Assembly: GCF_014596525.1 (NCBI RefSeq)
Contig: NZ_MSJP01000013.1
Coordinates: 40,060-104,059, forward strand
Origin: Streptomyces sp. CBMA291
GTDB lineage: Bacteria; Actinomycetota; Actinomycetes; Streptomycetales; Streptomycetaceae
Reading direction: 5' to 3'
Length of the DNA: 64,000 nucleotides
In this document: positions 48,346 to 56,810 of the stretch, in pieces
How the letters are laid out: every line of letters begins with the position of its first letter
Numbering within the stretch: position 1 is the stretch's first letter
Notes under the pieces: generated by a model
The model's input: only the letters and a program-made list of their open reading frames with translations
The model's database searches: none
What the model was told of the DNA's origin: nothing
Position numbers and translations under genes: made by a program

Positions 48346-49170
48346 GTGACCGATTCGAGGCCGAAGGGCACCGGCTCGGACGGCACCGGACCCGACCCCC
48401 GCACCTCGGGCCCCGCCCCCGAAACCCCCACGACCCACGCAGCCCGGGGGTCCCACGCGGCTGCCGGAAACCCCGCGCTCCCCGTCCCCCACAGCCCCCT
48501 CGCCGATACCGTCCTGGAGCGGCTCACCGCCGTCTACCCCACTGCCGGGGACCCCTTCCGGGCCCAGGAGATGACCGCGTACATGAAGGGGATCGCCCCC
48601 TTCCTCGGGCTGCGCGCCGCCGAGCGCCGGGCCCTCGCCCGTACCGTGCTCGACGGCGTGCCCCGGCCCGAGGAGCGGGACTGCGCCGCCGTCGCACTGC
48701 GCTGTTTCGCCCTGCCCGAGCGCGAGTACCACTACTTCGCCGTCGACTATCTGCGCCGTCACGTCAAGCGCTGTTCCTCCGGGTTCCTGCCCGTGGCCCG
48801 CCGTCTCGTCACCACGGTCTCCTGGTGGGACACGGTCGACCACCTCGCCGTCCACGTCGTCGGCGGGCTCGTCGCCGCCGATCCCGCGCTCGGCGCCCGG
48901 ATGGACGAGTGGATCGGGGACGAGAACCCGTGGGTGGCCCGTACGGCCCTCCTCCACCAGCTTCGCTTCCGGCAGGACACCGACGCCGAGCGGCTCTTCT
49001 CCTTCTGTCTGCGCCGCGCCGCAGACCGGGACTTCTTCCTCCGCAAGGCCATCGGCTGGAGCCTGCGCGAGTACGCCAAGACGGCCCCTGCGGAGGTCCG
49101 CGCCTTCGTCGACGCCCACACGGACGTGCTCTCCCCGCTCTCCGTGCGCGAGGCGACCAGGCACCTCTGA
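48346..49170 (+). CDS. DNA alkylation repair (AlkD-like) protein
   Basis: 274 residues. An unstructured N-terminus of about 60 residues precedes HEAT-like helical repeats typical of AlkD: MTAYMKGIAPFLGL, YFAVDYLRRHVKRC, VSWWDTVDHLAVHVVGGLV, NPWVARTALLHQLRF, RDFFLRKAIGWSLREYAKTAPAEVRAFV. The Trp-Trp-Asp segment and the RKAIGW helix carry residues that contact alkylated DNA in AlkD. It would excise N3- or N7-alkylpurines. GTG at 48346 with AGGGAGG upstream. Confidence 0.9.
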   Translation: MTDSRPKGTGSDGTGPDPRTSGPAPETPTTHAARGSHAAAGNPALPVPHSPLADTVLERLTAVYPTAGDPFRAQEMTAYMKGIAPFLGLRAAERRALARTVLDGVPRPEERDCAAVALRCFALPEREYHYFAVDYLRRHVKRCSSGFLPVARRLVTTVSWWDTVDHLAVHVVGGLVAADPALGARMDEWIGDENPWVARTALLHQLRFRQDTDAERLFSFCLRRAADRDFFLRKAIGWSLREYAKTAPAEVRAFVDAHTDVLSPLSVREATRHL

Positions 49171-49212
49171 GCCCCCGGCCGGGACGCGCGGGGCGCTCGG
49201 CACAATGGGGGA

Positions 49213-50058
49213 GTGAACGAGCACCTTCCCGTCCTGCGCGAGACCGACCACGGCACCGCCCGCCTCATGCCCGACGTGGACCGGGAGCACGCCTGGCTCC
49301 TGACGGTCGACGGAGCGCCCCAGTCGTACGTCGACCTCGACGACCCCGCGTATCTGGAGTTCGAGTACGCGCGCAGGCTCGCCCATGTCGTCGACGGCGC
49401 CGCCGCAGAGGGCGACCCGCTGGACATCCTGCACCTGGGCGGCGGGGCGCTGTCCCTGCCCCGGTACGTCGCCGTGACCCGGCCCGGCTCCCGCCAGGAC
49501 GTCGTCGAGGCCGATCGCGGACTGATCGCCCTGGTCGCCGAACACCTGCCGCTGCCCGAGGGGTCGGGGATCGCGGTGCACGGCGCCGACGCCCGGCGCT
49601 GGCTCGAAGCGGCGCCCACCGGCTCGGCCGATCTGATCGTCGGCGACGTCTTCGGCGGCTCGCGCGTGCCCGCCCACCTCACTTCCGCGGAGTACGCGCG
49701 CGAGGTACGGCGCGTCCTGCGCCCCGGAGGCGTCTACGCGGCCAACCTGGCCGACGGGGCGCCCTTCCCGTTCCTCCGCTCCCAGCTGGCCACCTTCGCC
49801 ACCGTCTTCCCCGAGCTGGCGCTCGTCGCCGAACCGGCCGTGCTGCGCGGCCGCCGCTTCGGCAACGCGGTCCTCGCCGCCTCCGACCGCGAGCTGGACA
49901 TCGCCCGGCTCGCCCGGCGGGCGGCGGCGGACGCCTTCCCCGCGCGCGTGGAGCACGGGGAGGCGCTTCGCCGGTTCACCGGCGCCGCGGAACCGGTCCT
50001 CGACGCCGGGGCCGTACCCTCACCCGTTCCGCCGGAGGGCGCCTTCGGCATCGGCTGA
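49213..50058 (+). CDS. Spermidine synthase-fold / SAM-binding methyltransferase-like protein
   Basis: 281 residues. The core LDILHLGGGALSLPRYVAVTRPGSRQDVVEADRGLI is a class I SAM-fold nucleotide-binding region like that of spermidine synthases, followed by DLIVGDVFGG and an RVLRPGGVYAANL strand. Many Streptomyces proteins with this layout are annotated as fused or orphan spermidine synthases without proof of aminopropyl transfer. A CACAAT -10-like box lies 7 nt before the GTG, so the mRNA is probably leaderless. Its 3' end overlaps the convergent MFS gene by 39 bp. Confidence 0.85.
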   Translation: MNEHLPVLRETDHGTARLMPDVDREHAWLLTVDGAPQSYVDLDDPAYLEFEYARRLAHVVDGAAAEGDPLDILHLGGGALSLPRYVAVTRPGSRQDVVEADRGLIALVAEHLPLPEGSGIAVHGADARRWLEAAPTGSADLIVGDVFGGSRVPAHLTSAEYAREVRRVLRPGGVYAANLADGAPFPFLRSQLATFATVFPELALVAEPAVLRGRRFGNAVLAASDRELDIARLARRAAADAFPARVEHGEALRRFTGAAEPVLDAGAVPSPVPPEGAFGIG

Positions 50059-51444
50059 CGCGGACCCGGACCCGGCTCCCGGCCCGGTGCCGGATACGGA
50101 CCCGGTGCCGGATACGGACCCGGGCCCGGCCACCGGCCCGGTGGCACCGGAGAGCACCGCTTCCGCCACGCCCGCCCCGCCGCCGCTCTCCACCGTGTGC
50201 GTGCGCCGCGTCAGGTTCCGTACGTCCGGCACCAGCAGGACGAGCGCGGTGACCAGGGTCATCAGGGCCGCCGCGCCCCACAGCGAGGCGCTGCGGCCGA
50301 AACCGCTCTCCGCCGGGCCCGCGAGCGCGGTCGTCAGGGGCAGCAGGGCCGTCGAGCCGAACCAGTCGTACGCGGCGACCCGGGACAGCTTCTCCTCAGG
50401 GATCTCCTGGTGCATGGTCGTCATCCATGAGACGCCGAAGACCTCGATGGCCACGCCGCTGACGAACATCGCGGCGGCGAGTCCCATCGCATTCAGCGGC
50501 ACGGCGAGCGCGGCCGAGGGCAGGGCGATCGGGAAGACGCACAGCGTTCCGACGAAGAGCAGCCTGCGCGGTTTCCACCGGGTCATCAGGACCGCGCCCG
50601 CCACGGTCCCCACGCCGTACGCGGCGAGTGCGACGCCCCAGGGGCGCGGGCCGCCCAGCTGGTCCCGGGCGACCAACGGTCCGAACACCGACTCGACCGC
50701 CCCGATCAGGCCCACCACCACGGAGAACTGGGCGACGATCGACCACAGCCAGGGCCGGCCGATGAACTCCTGCCAGCCTTCGCGCAGGTCGGCGAAGAGC
50801 CCGCCGCCGGGCGCGCGCTCCGGAATGCCGCTCACGTCGAGGAAGGCCCGCAGCCCGCCCGCCACGGCGAACGCGATCGCGTCGATCAGGAGGACCCAGC
50901 CGGGGCCGACGAAGGCGACGAGGGCGCCGCCGAGCGCGGCGCCGCCGATCGACGCGCCGTGCATGGCCATCCGGTAGAAGGCGAAGGCGCGGCTGGCCTG
51001 CGCCCCGCTGACGCTGGACATCAGCATGCCCTCGGCCGCCGGGTTGAAGAACGCCTGGCCGGTGCCGCAGAGACCGGTGAGGATCATCATCTGCCAGATC
51101 CGCGCCTCGCCGGAGAGGACGAGGAGGGCGAAGGCGGCTTGCGAGACGCAGTTGAGGGCGTTGGCGGCGACCATGACCCGGTGCCGGGGGATCCGGTCGG
51201 CGACCGCGCCGCCGATGAGCAGGAAGAGGACGAGCGGCAGGAAGCGCGCCATGGCCACGAGGCCGACCTCTCCCGGACCGCCGCCGGACTCGAACACCGC
51301 CCAGGTGGTGGCGATCAGCGCGCCGTGCGTGCCGAGGTTGGTCACGATGGTGGCGGCGGTGAGGAGCACGTAGTTGCGGCCGGCCCACTCGGGCCGACGG
51401 GAGCGATGGGGGGTGGGACCGGGGGAGGCGGCGGGATTCTTCAC
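50020..51444 (-). CDS. MFS transporter (enterobactin-exporter-like / MFS_3 type)
   Basis: About 474 residues with 11-12 predicted membrane helices. The signature LLIGGAVADRIPRHRVMVAAN between helices 2 and 3, and TGQAFFNPAAEGML, match the MFS_3 drug or siderophore exporter group. The substrate is unknown. The C-terminus is a Gly/Ser repeat tail (GSVSGTG twice) whose codons overlap the convergent gene. The GTG at 51444 with a TAGTCC -10-like box just upstream is preferred over a TTG further up. It is about 18 kb from the biosynthetic cluster, so a role in exporting its product is unproven. Confidence 0.9.
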   Translation of the reverse strand: MKNPAASPGPTPHRSRRPEWAGRNYVLLTAATIVTNLGTHGALIATTWAVFESGGGPGEVGLVAMARFLPLVLFLLIGGAVADRIPRHRVMVAANALNCVSQAAFALLVLSGEARIWQMMILTGLCGTGQAFFNPAAEGMLMSSVSGAQASRAFAFYRMAMHGASIGGAALGGALVAFVGPGWVLLIDAIAFAVAGGLRAFLDVSGIPERAPGGGLFADLREGWQEFIGRPWLWSIVAQFSVVVGLIGAVESVFGPLVARDQLGGPRPWGVALAAYGVGTVAGAVLMTRWKPRRLLFVGTLCVFPIALPSAALAVPLNAMGLAAAMFVSGVAIEVFGVSWMTTMHQEIPEEKLSRVAAYDWFGSTALLPLTTALAGPAESGFGRSASLWGAAALMTLVTALVLLVPDVRNLTRRTHTVESGGGAGVAEAVLSGATGPVAGPGSVSGTGSVSGTGPGAGSGSASADAEGALRRNG

Positions 51445-51597
51445 TCCCGGACTATCCCTGGCGGGGGCTCCGGATGCCAACCCGATATCCGGCTCGGACG
51501 GAGCCCCCGGGCAGGTCAGAGCGCCGGGGGCCGTCTCGTGGGAGTGTCGGGACTCCGGGGGCCGAGTGGTTCCCCGGGCCCGTTCGGTGGGGGAGTG

Positions 51598-52701
51598 TCA
51601 GGATCCCGGGGCGAGCCGGACCGTGGCGAGGATCTGCCGGACGACGGCGTCCGGGATCTCGTCGGCGACCCCGGCTGCGCCGTAGAGCACCCAGGTCGAG
51701 AAGTCGCCCTGCGCGTTCTTGAAGGTGAAGGCGTACGACTTGCCGTCCGACTCGCACTTGTTGCGCTTCTTGACGTTCGGCGCCTTGGCCGTGGCCAGGC
51801 TGCCGGTGAGACCCGAGGTGGTCGTGTACGGCACGGGCTTGGTGATCTGGATGGTGCTCTGCGGCATGTGCTGCGCGTAGCCGCCCCACACCCAGGTGCC
51901 CGCCTCGCTGCGGGCGGCGTCGGCGGTGTTCTTGGCGCCCTGGCCGCCCTTGGTGCCCGCGGTGCTCAGGCCCCAGTTCTCCACGACGCCGTTCTTGTCG
52001 CTGTCGAACGTGCACCACTCGCTCTTGAGGCGGGTGGGGCTCGACATGGTGATCAGCGGGGAGCCGTCGTTCTTCTTCTCGTCCTCGAAGAAGGTGACCG
52101 ACCCGGGCTTGAGCACCTCCCACTCCGGCGGTACGTCGAAGAGGGTGCCGTACTTCGGGTTGTAGACGACCTTCCAGCCGGGGATGGTCGGCTGCTGGGC
52201 GGCGCCGTCCCGGGGGTTGTCGAGCGTCGGCGGCGAGCCGGGGTCCGTCGGCGGCTCACCGGTGGGGGTCGCGGGAGTGGAGGCGCTCGTGGGCGGCTTC
52301 TCCTCGGCGACGTTCTTCTTGTCGTCCTTTTCCCCGCCGAGGAGGAGGAAGGCGGTGGCACCGGCCGCGACGACCACGGCGCTCGCGGCGACGATCGCCA
52401 CGAGGCGGGTCCGCTTCTTCTTGCCGTCCCCGGGTCCGCCGGGTCCGCCGGGCTGTCCCGGAGCCGGTACCGCGTACTGCGGCATGGTCGGCTGCTGGTA
52501 CGGGTTCGGCTGGCCGTACCCGGGCTGCTGGCCGTACCCCTGCTGCGGGTAGCCGGGCTGGGCCGGCTGCTGCGGCTGACCCGGCTGGGTCGGCGGCTGC
52601 TGGTACGGGTTGGGCTGCTGGTACCCCGACTGCTGGTAGGGGTTCTGATTCTGGTCCTGCGGGTTCTGCTCGCCCCCGGGCGGCTGCTGTCCTGGCCACA
52701 T
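51598..52701 (-). CDS. Membrane-anchored protein with a Gln/Pro-rich N-terminus
   Basis: 367 residues. The first 90 residues are cytosolic Pro/Gln/Tyr-rich repeats (NPYQQ, QPGYGQ). A basic KKKRTR stop-transfer and one membrane helix (LVAIVAASAVVVAAGATAFLLL) follow. A Thr/Pro spacer then leads to an extracellular domain of about 200 residues with PGWKVVYNPKYGTLFDVPPEWEV and two cysteines (EWCTF, NKCES). The extracellular part matches a conserved Streptomyces family (I believe DUF8017) of unknown function. Confidence 0.87.
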   Translation of the reverse strand: MWPGQQPPGGEQNPQDQNQNPYQQSGYQQPNPYQQPPTQPGQPQQPAQPGYPQQGYGQQPGYGQPNPYQQPTMPQYAVPAPGQPGGPGGPGDGKKKRTRLVAIVAASAVVVAAGATAFLLLGGEKDDKKNVAEEKPPTSASTPATPTGEPPTDPGSPPTLDNPRDGAAQQPTIPGWKVVYNPKYGTLFDVPPEWEVLKPGSVTFFEDEKKNDGSPLITMSSPTRLKSEWCTFDSDKNGVVENWGLSTAGTKGGQGAKNTADAARSEAGTWVWGGYAQHMPQSTIQITKPVPYTTTSGLTGSLATAKAPNVKKRNKCESDGKSYAFTFKNAQGDFSTWVLYGAAGVADEIPDAVVRQILATVRLAPGS

Positions 52702-52831
52702 GGCCAGTAACGATAGAGGTGCCGGGGCGTCCCGACCACGTCCGCCCCCGGGGCACGCGCGCGTGGAGCGGTCCGCGCGGCCGGAGCCGGGGGATGGCCA
52801 AGCTTGCTACTGACCGGTAACGTCAGGGTGC

Positions 52832-53293
52832 ATGACCGCAGACCAGATGTCCGTCGGCGAGCTGCTCGCCGCCACGGTTCCCATGGCCGGGACCCTGAAC
52901 CTGGAGTTCCTGGAGACCACCGCCGAGCGTGCCGTCGTCCGCCTGCCGGACCAGCCCGCCTTCCACAACCACGTCGGCGGCCCGCACGCCGGTGCGATGT
53001 TCACCCTGGCCGAGTCGGCCAGCGGCGCCATCGTGCTCGCCGCCTTCGGCGAGCAGCTCGGCCGCGCGGTACCGCTCGCCGTCAGCGCCGAGATCGGCTA
53101 CCGGAAGCTGGCCAAGGGCGTCGTCACGGCCACCGCCACCCTCGGCCGCCCCGCCGCCGAGGTGGTCGCCGAACTCGACGCCGGGCAGCGCCCCGAGTTC
53201 CCGGTCCGCATCGACATCACCCGCGAGGACGGCGCCGTGACCGGCGAGATGACCGTCGTCTGGACCTTGCGGCCGAACGACCCGGGGAAGTGA
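52832..53293 (+). CDS. Hot-dog fold thioesterase-like protein (DUF4442/PaaI-like)
   Basis: 153 residues, the usual length for a single hot-dog domain. The signature FHNHVGGPHAGAMFTLAESASGAIVLAAF corresponds to the long central helix with its preceding active-site region, and YRKLAKGVVTATATL to the following strand. It probably acts on acyl-CoA or a similar thioester. It is divergent from the preceding membrane-anchored protein gene across a 130-bp gap. A hairpin follows at 53336. Confidence 0.86.
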   Translation: MTADQMSVGELLAATVPMAGTLNLEFLETTAERAVVRLPDQPAFHNHVGGPHAGAMFTLAESASGAIVLAAFGEQLGRAVPLAVSAEIGYRKLAKGVVTATATLGRPAAEVVAELDAGQRPEFPVRIDITREDGAVTGEMTVVWTLRPNDPGK

Positions 53294-53335
53294 TCCGAGG
53301 CTCGGACGCCGAGCACCCGCCGGTCACCCGTCCTC

Positions 53336-53361
53336 GGGGATGCCGCGAACTCGGCGTCCCC
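53336..53361 (+). terminator. Likely terminator after the hot-dog protein gene
   Basis: 10-bp stem (53336-53345 with 53352-53361, one G-U pair) and a 6-nt loop. Beyond it, 53380-53440 holds degenerate CCCCGATCCCT direct repeats. Confidence 0.55.
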
Positions 53362-53483
53362 GGGGACGGGGGTGCGTGGGTGATCCCCGAACCCTGCTCC
53401 CCGATCCCTGACCCCTGCCCCCCGATCCCTTATCCCTGATCTCCATCGACGATCCCGGACCCCCTGCCTCCGTCCCCCCGGCC

Positions 53484-53879
53484 TCAAGGGGTGAGGTGCC
53501 GTCGGATGAACGGCGCCATCCCCAGGACGAGCGCCGCGAAGGCCGTCAGTCGCTGAAGGCCGGGCTGCGCGGCGAGGCCGCTGTGCTGGATGCCGTAGGC
53601 CGCGTACCAGTTGGCGGCGAGGTCGGTCGCCATGATCGCGCAGGCCAGGTCGATTCCCCGGCGCCTGCCCCGGATCAGGAACACGGCGGCGAGTACGTCG
53701 AACAGCGCCAGCGACGACCAGTAGAGATTGAGCCACCCGGGTGCCCAGTCGTACGGGCGCAGACCGTGGCCGAGCAGGTCGGACAGGTGCGCGGAAGCGC
53801 CGACGAGCAGCAGGACGGCGGCGATGCCGCAGGCCGATAAGGCCGCCCAGCGCGGGGTGTGGCGCATCCATCCGATCAT
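53484..53879 (-). CDS. Small integral membrane protein
   Basis: 131 residues from the ATG at 53879, which has GGGAGG 9 nt upstream. Four hydrophobic helices are visible (WAALSACGIAAVLLLVGASAHL; LNLYWSSLALFDVLAAVFLI; IDLACAIMATDLAANWYAAYG; LTAFAALVLGMAPF). Function is not recognised; small four-helix proteins of this type are common and mostly uncharacterised. Confidence 0.8.
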   Translation of the reverse strand: MIGWMRHTPRWAALSACGIAAVLLLVGASAHLSDLLGHGLRPYDWAPGWLNLYWSSLALFDVLAAVFLIRGRRRGIDLACAIMATDLAANWYAAYGIQHSGLAAQPGLQRLTAFAALVLGMAPFIRRHLTP

Positions 53880-54124
53880 GCCGCGGATCCTCCCATCCAC
53901 GGGCGCCGTCTGTCAGGCCGCCGGTCCGATGGTCGTACCCCTCTGCCCTGGCGGACCCGGCGAGGCGCCGAGGGCGCGTTCCAGGAGGTCGGCGGGCACG
54001 GGACGTTCGCTTCGACCGGGTAGGCTGCACCGGCGTGCCCGCGTGGTGCACGACGGTGCCCCGCCCCCGACCACGGGCCGGGCGGAGAAGTCGCGACAGA
54101 TCAGTCGAAACGGGAGGAAACCAC

Positions 54125-54772
54125 GTGCACGTACAGGAGTGGCTGGAGACGATCCCCGCGGTCGCCATCTACGTCCTGGTGGGGGCGGTGATCGGGCTGG
54201 AGAGCCTGGGCATCCCGCTGCCTGGCGAGATCGTCCTCGTCAGCTCGGCCCTGCTCGCCTCGCAGCACGGTGACATCAACCCGTATGTACTCGGCGCCTG
54301 CGCCACCGCCGGTGCGATCATCGGCGACTCGATCGGCTACGCCATCGGCCGCAAGGGCGGCCGCCCGCTCCTCGCCTGGCTGGGGCGGAAGTTCCCCCGG
54401 CACTTCAGCGAGGCCAACATCGGGCTCGCCGAGAGTTCCTTCCAGAAGTGGGGCATGTGGGCGGTCTTCTTCGGCCGCTTCATCGCGCTCCTCCGCATCT
54501 TCGCCGGACCGCTCGCGGGCGTCCTGCGGATGCCGTACTGGAAGTTCCTCATCGCCAACGTCCTCGGTGGCATCCTGTGGGCGGGCGGCACCACGGCCGT
54601 CATCTACTCCGTCGGCGTCGTCGCCGAGGCATGGCTGAAGCGCTTCTCCTGGCTCGGTCTCGTCCTCGCCGTACTCATCGGCCTCGCCTCGATGCTGGTG
54701 ATCAAGAACCGCGCCAAGAAGGCGGCGGCGCAGCGGGCGGCCGAACCCGCGCCCGTCCCGGCGGCCGACTGA
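54125..54772 (+). CDS. DedA family membrane protein
   Basis: 215 residues. The DedA signature is clear: VIGLESLGIPLPGEIVLVSSALLAS near the N-terminus, IIGDSIGYAIGRKGGRPLL, and FFGRFIALLRIFAGPLAGVLRMPYWKFLIANVLGGILWA. The FxGRFxxxxRxFxPxxAG motif matches the catalytic or transport region of the SNARE-associated/VTT domain. DedA proteins help recycle undecaprenyl phosphate and maintain membrane potential. GTG start at 54125 with GGGAGG 7 nt upstream; strong terminator downstream. Confidence 0.94.
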   Translation: MHVQEWLETIPAVAIYVLVGAVIGLESLGIPLPGEIVLVSSALLASQHGDINPYVLGACATAGAIIGDSIGYAIGRKGGRPLLAWLGRKFPRHFSEANIGLAESSFQKWGMWAVFFGRFIALLRIFAGPLAGVLRMPYWKFLIANVLGGILWAGGTTAVIYSVGVVAEAWLKRFSWLGLVLAVLIGLASMLVIKNRAKKAAAQRAAEPAPVPAAD

Positions 54773-54806
54773 GCGGTACGCCAGTGCACCCTGCACGTCC
54801 GTACGC

Positions 54807-54841
54807 GGAAGGCGGCACCCTGCGAAAGGGTGCCGCCTTCC
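54807..54841. terminator. Terminator after the DedA gene
   Basis: Perfect 15-bp inverted repeat (54807-54821 and 54827-54841) with a 5-nt GCGAA loop, starting 34 bp after the stop. Confidence 0.9.
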
Positions 54842-54907
54842 CGTGCGTACGGATCGGCCGTTCCGTGCGTACGGATCGGCCTTCCCGTGCGTACGGATCG
54901 GCCGTTC
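54842..54907. repeat. Three 22-bp tandem repeats
   Basis: The unit CGTGCGTACGGATCGGCC plus four bases begins at 54842, 54864 and 54886 with exact 22-bp spacing; copies differ at one or two bases. The repeats lie between the DedA terminator and the 3' end of the convergent gamma-carbonic anhydrase gene, 13 bp before its stop. Each unit contains the palindrome CGTACG. Confidence 0.85.
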
Positions 54908-54920
54908 CGCCGTGTACGGC

Positions 54921-55448
54921 TCAGTCCCCGAACGCCTCGCCGTGGATCTTGGCGAGGTGCAGATACATCTCCGCGTTCAGCCGGATGCCCGCCTGCTCCT
55001 CCTCGGTCAGCGGACGGCGCACCTTCGCGGGGACGCCCGCCACCAGCGAGCCCGGCGGGACCTCCATCCCCTGGGGGACGAGCGCCTGCGCGGCGACCAG
55101 CGAACCGGCGCCGATCCGCGCGCCGTTGAGGACGGTTGCGCCCATGCCGACCAGGACGTCGTCCTCGATGACACAGCCGTGCACGGTCGCGTTGTGGCCG
55201 ATGGTCACGCGCGCGCCGATGGAGACGGGGAATCCGGGGTCGACGTGGACCGTGCAGTTGTCCTGCACGTTGGCGTCCTCGCCGACCACGATCGGACCGC
55301 AGTCCGCCCGCAGCACCGTGTGGTACCAGACGCTGGCCCGCGCGCCCAGGGTCACCTCGCCGAGCACCACGGACGTGGGGGCGGTGAAGGCGGTCGGGTC
55401 GACGCTCGGTTCCTTGCCGCCCACACCCTTGATCAACGCCTCTGTCAT
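54921..55448 (-). CDS. Gamma-carbonic anhydrase family protein
   Basis: 175 residues of left-handed beta-helix hexapeptide repeats. The family's metal-binding pattern is present: NVQDNCTVHVD and IGHNATVHGC supply the three zinc-ligand histidines, with SVWYHTVLRADCGPIVVGED before them and LVAGVPAKVRR at the C-terminal end. Homologues may hydrate CO2 or act on other substrates; activity of this branch is not established. It is divergent from a second beta-helix protein gene. Confidence 0.93.
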   Translation of the reverse strand: MTEALIKGVGGKEPSVDPTAFTAPTSVVLGEVTLGARASVWYHTVLRADCGPIVVGEDANVQDNCTVHVDPGFPVSIGARVTIGHNATVHGCVIEDDVLVGMGATVLNGARIGAGSLVAAQALVPQGMEVPPGSLVAGVPAKVRRPLTEEEQAGIRLNAEMYLHLAKIHGEAFGD

Positions 55449-55578
55449 GCTTCGCTCCTGATCGTCAGCCGTCGTGTCGCGCCCGGGGAGTGCCCCGGCC
55501 GCAGACTAGCCGTGCCCATGACGGACATCACAGGGGAGCGCACTGAACAGGCACGACGGCGCCGACTACGGTGGCCGG

Positions 55579-56325
55579 GTGCCCAGGAACAGAAACACGT
55601 TCTCATCCCTGTCCGCCTGGCGGCGCCGGGCCCTCGCCCAGGCCGTACAGGGCGGCTGGCGCTGGGCGCAGCGGGCCGGATCCGTCACCGCGGAACAGCC
55701 GGGGAAGCTCAGGTTCCGCCGCCTCGGCGCGGGCACCCGGCTGGCCTTCCCACAGGGCACGGTCTTCGGCGAGCCGTGGATCGAGATCGGCGAGTGCTGC
55801 ATCATCGCCGAACAGGTCACGCTGACGGCCGGGATGCTGCCGGATCTCGACCTGGGGACGGAGACCGTCCTGACCCTCGGCGACGGCGTCGTCCTCGGCA
55901 GGGGCAGCCATGTCATCGCCGACGCGCGGGTGACCATCGGCTCGGACACCTATTGCGGGCCGTACGTCTACATCACCTCCACCAACCACAGTTACGACGA
56001 CCCGGACGAGCCGGTCGGGCGCCAGTGGCCCCGCTCGGAGCCGGTCTCCATCGGACCCGGCTGCTGGCTCGGCACCGGCGCGGTGATCCTCCCCGGCGCC
56101 CGGCTCGGCCGGAACGTGGTCGTCGCGGCGGGCGCCGTCGTACGGGGCGAGGTGCCGGACCACTCGGTGGTCGCCGGCGCCCCGGCGAAGGTCGTCCGCA
56201 GGTGGGACCGGGAGAAGGGCTGGCAGCCCCCGCTCCGCACCCCGGCCCCGGTGCCGATCCCGGAGGACGCGACCCCGCAACAGCTCGCCGCGCTCGCCGC
56301 GTGGGAGACCGAACGGGCGGGCTGA
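55579..56325 (+). CDS. Left-handed beta-helix acyltransferase
   Basis: 248 residues. Hexapeptide repeats run from about residue 60 to 200 (IEIGECCIIAEQVTLTAG, VVLGRGSHVIADARVTIG, CGPYVYITSTNHSYDDP, VSIGPGCWLGTGAVILPGARLGRNVVVAAGAVVRGEVPDHSVVAGAPAKVVRRWD). The TSTNHSYDDP loop carries the catalytic His typical of CoA-dependent sugar O-acetyltransferases. A TACGGT -10-like box lies 7 nt before the GTG, so the transcript may be leaderless. Substrate unknown. Confidence 0.9.
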   Translation: MPRNRNTFSSLSAWRRRALAQAVQGGWRWAQRAGSVTAEQPGKLRFRRLGAGTRLAFPQGTVFGEPWIEIGECCIIAEQVTLTAGMLPDLDLGTETVLTLGDGVVLGRGSHVIADARVTIGSDTYCGPYVYITSTNHSYDDPDEPVGRQWPRSEPVSIGPGCWLGTGAVILPGARLGRNVVVAAGAVVRGEVPDHSVVAGAPAKVVRRWDREKGWQPPLRTPAPVPIPEDATPQQLAALAAWETERAG

Positions 56326-56447
56326 GCCCCGCGGCCGGTGTCGCCGTGTGGACGGGCCGAGCCCGGCCGGAGCCTCCGTACGAGGGTGGGCTGAGCGGCG
56401 CCGGGACCGCCCGAGGCCACGGGCCCCGGGCCCGTACCCTCCCTCCC

Positions 56448-56762
56448 ATGGGAGAGACCTTCGAACACACCCCCGTCGTCTGGACCGTCGGCCGGCTCCG
56501 TGAGGCGCTCAAGGACGTCCCCGACGACACCCCCGTCCACGTCGCGGTCGCACCCCGCCCGGCCGCGTGGGACTTCGACGACCACGTCCTGGTCGCCTAC
56601 GCGCCCATCACCCGCCACCGGCCGCCCACGGCGTCGGAACCGGCCGGGGCGTCGGAACCGGCCGGGGAGGAGGTCGAGCACACCCTGTTCACCGACTGGC
56701 CCGCGGGCCGGTACGACGCGCCGGAGCAGTGGCCGGACTGCGGTGACGAGGGCGACGAGTGA
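56448..56762 (+). CDS. Small conserved hypothetical protein (DUF6225-like)
   Basis: 104 residues. The segment EHTPVVWTVGRLREALKDVPDDTPVHVAVA matches a small Streptomyces family that I believe is DUF6225. It includes an internal PAGASEPAGE repeat and an acidic C-terminus. There is no signal peptide or membrane segment. It follows the acyltransferase gene by about 120 bp. Function unknown. Confidence 0.7.
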   Translation: MGETFEHTPVVWTVGRLREALKDVPDDTPVHVAVAPRPAAWDFDDHVLVAYAPITRHRPPTASEPAGASEPAGEEVEHTLFTDWPAGRYDAPEQWPDCGDEGDE

Positions 56763-56810
56763 GATGAGCCGGGCCCTCGGGGGAGGGGGCGGAGCCGGGG
56801 TCGTGCGCGC

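Noticed and set aside
47353..49956. Long - strand open frame across the TVP38, AlkD-like and spermidine-synthase-like genes
   Set aside because: It spans three genes in other frames that have clear family motifs, and it has none itself.
50020..51444. MFS transporter as the exporter of the cluster product
   Set aside because: It lies 18 kb beyond the cluster edge, past a pseudogene boundary and housekeeping genes, with no shared regulatory site.
54842..54907. CRISPR-like array
   Set aside because: The three repeats are directly adjacent with no spacers, and no cas genes are present.
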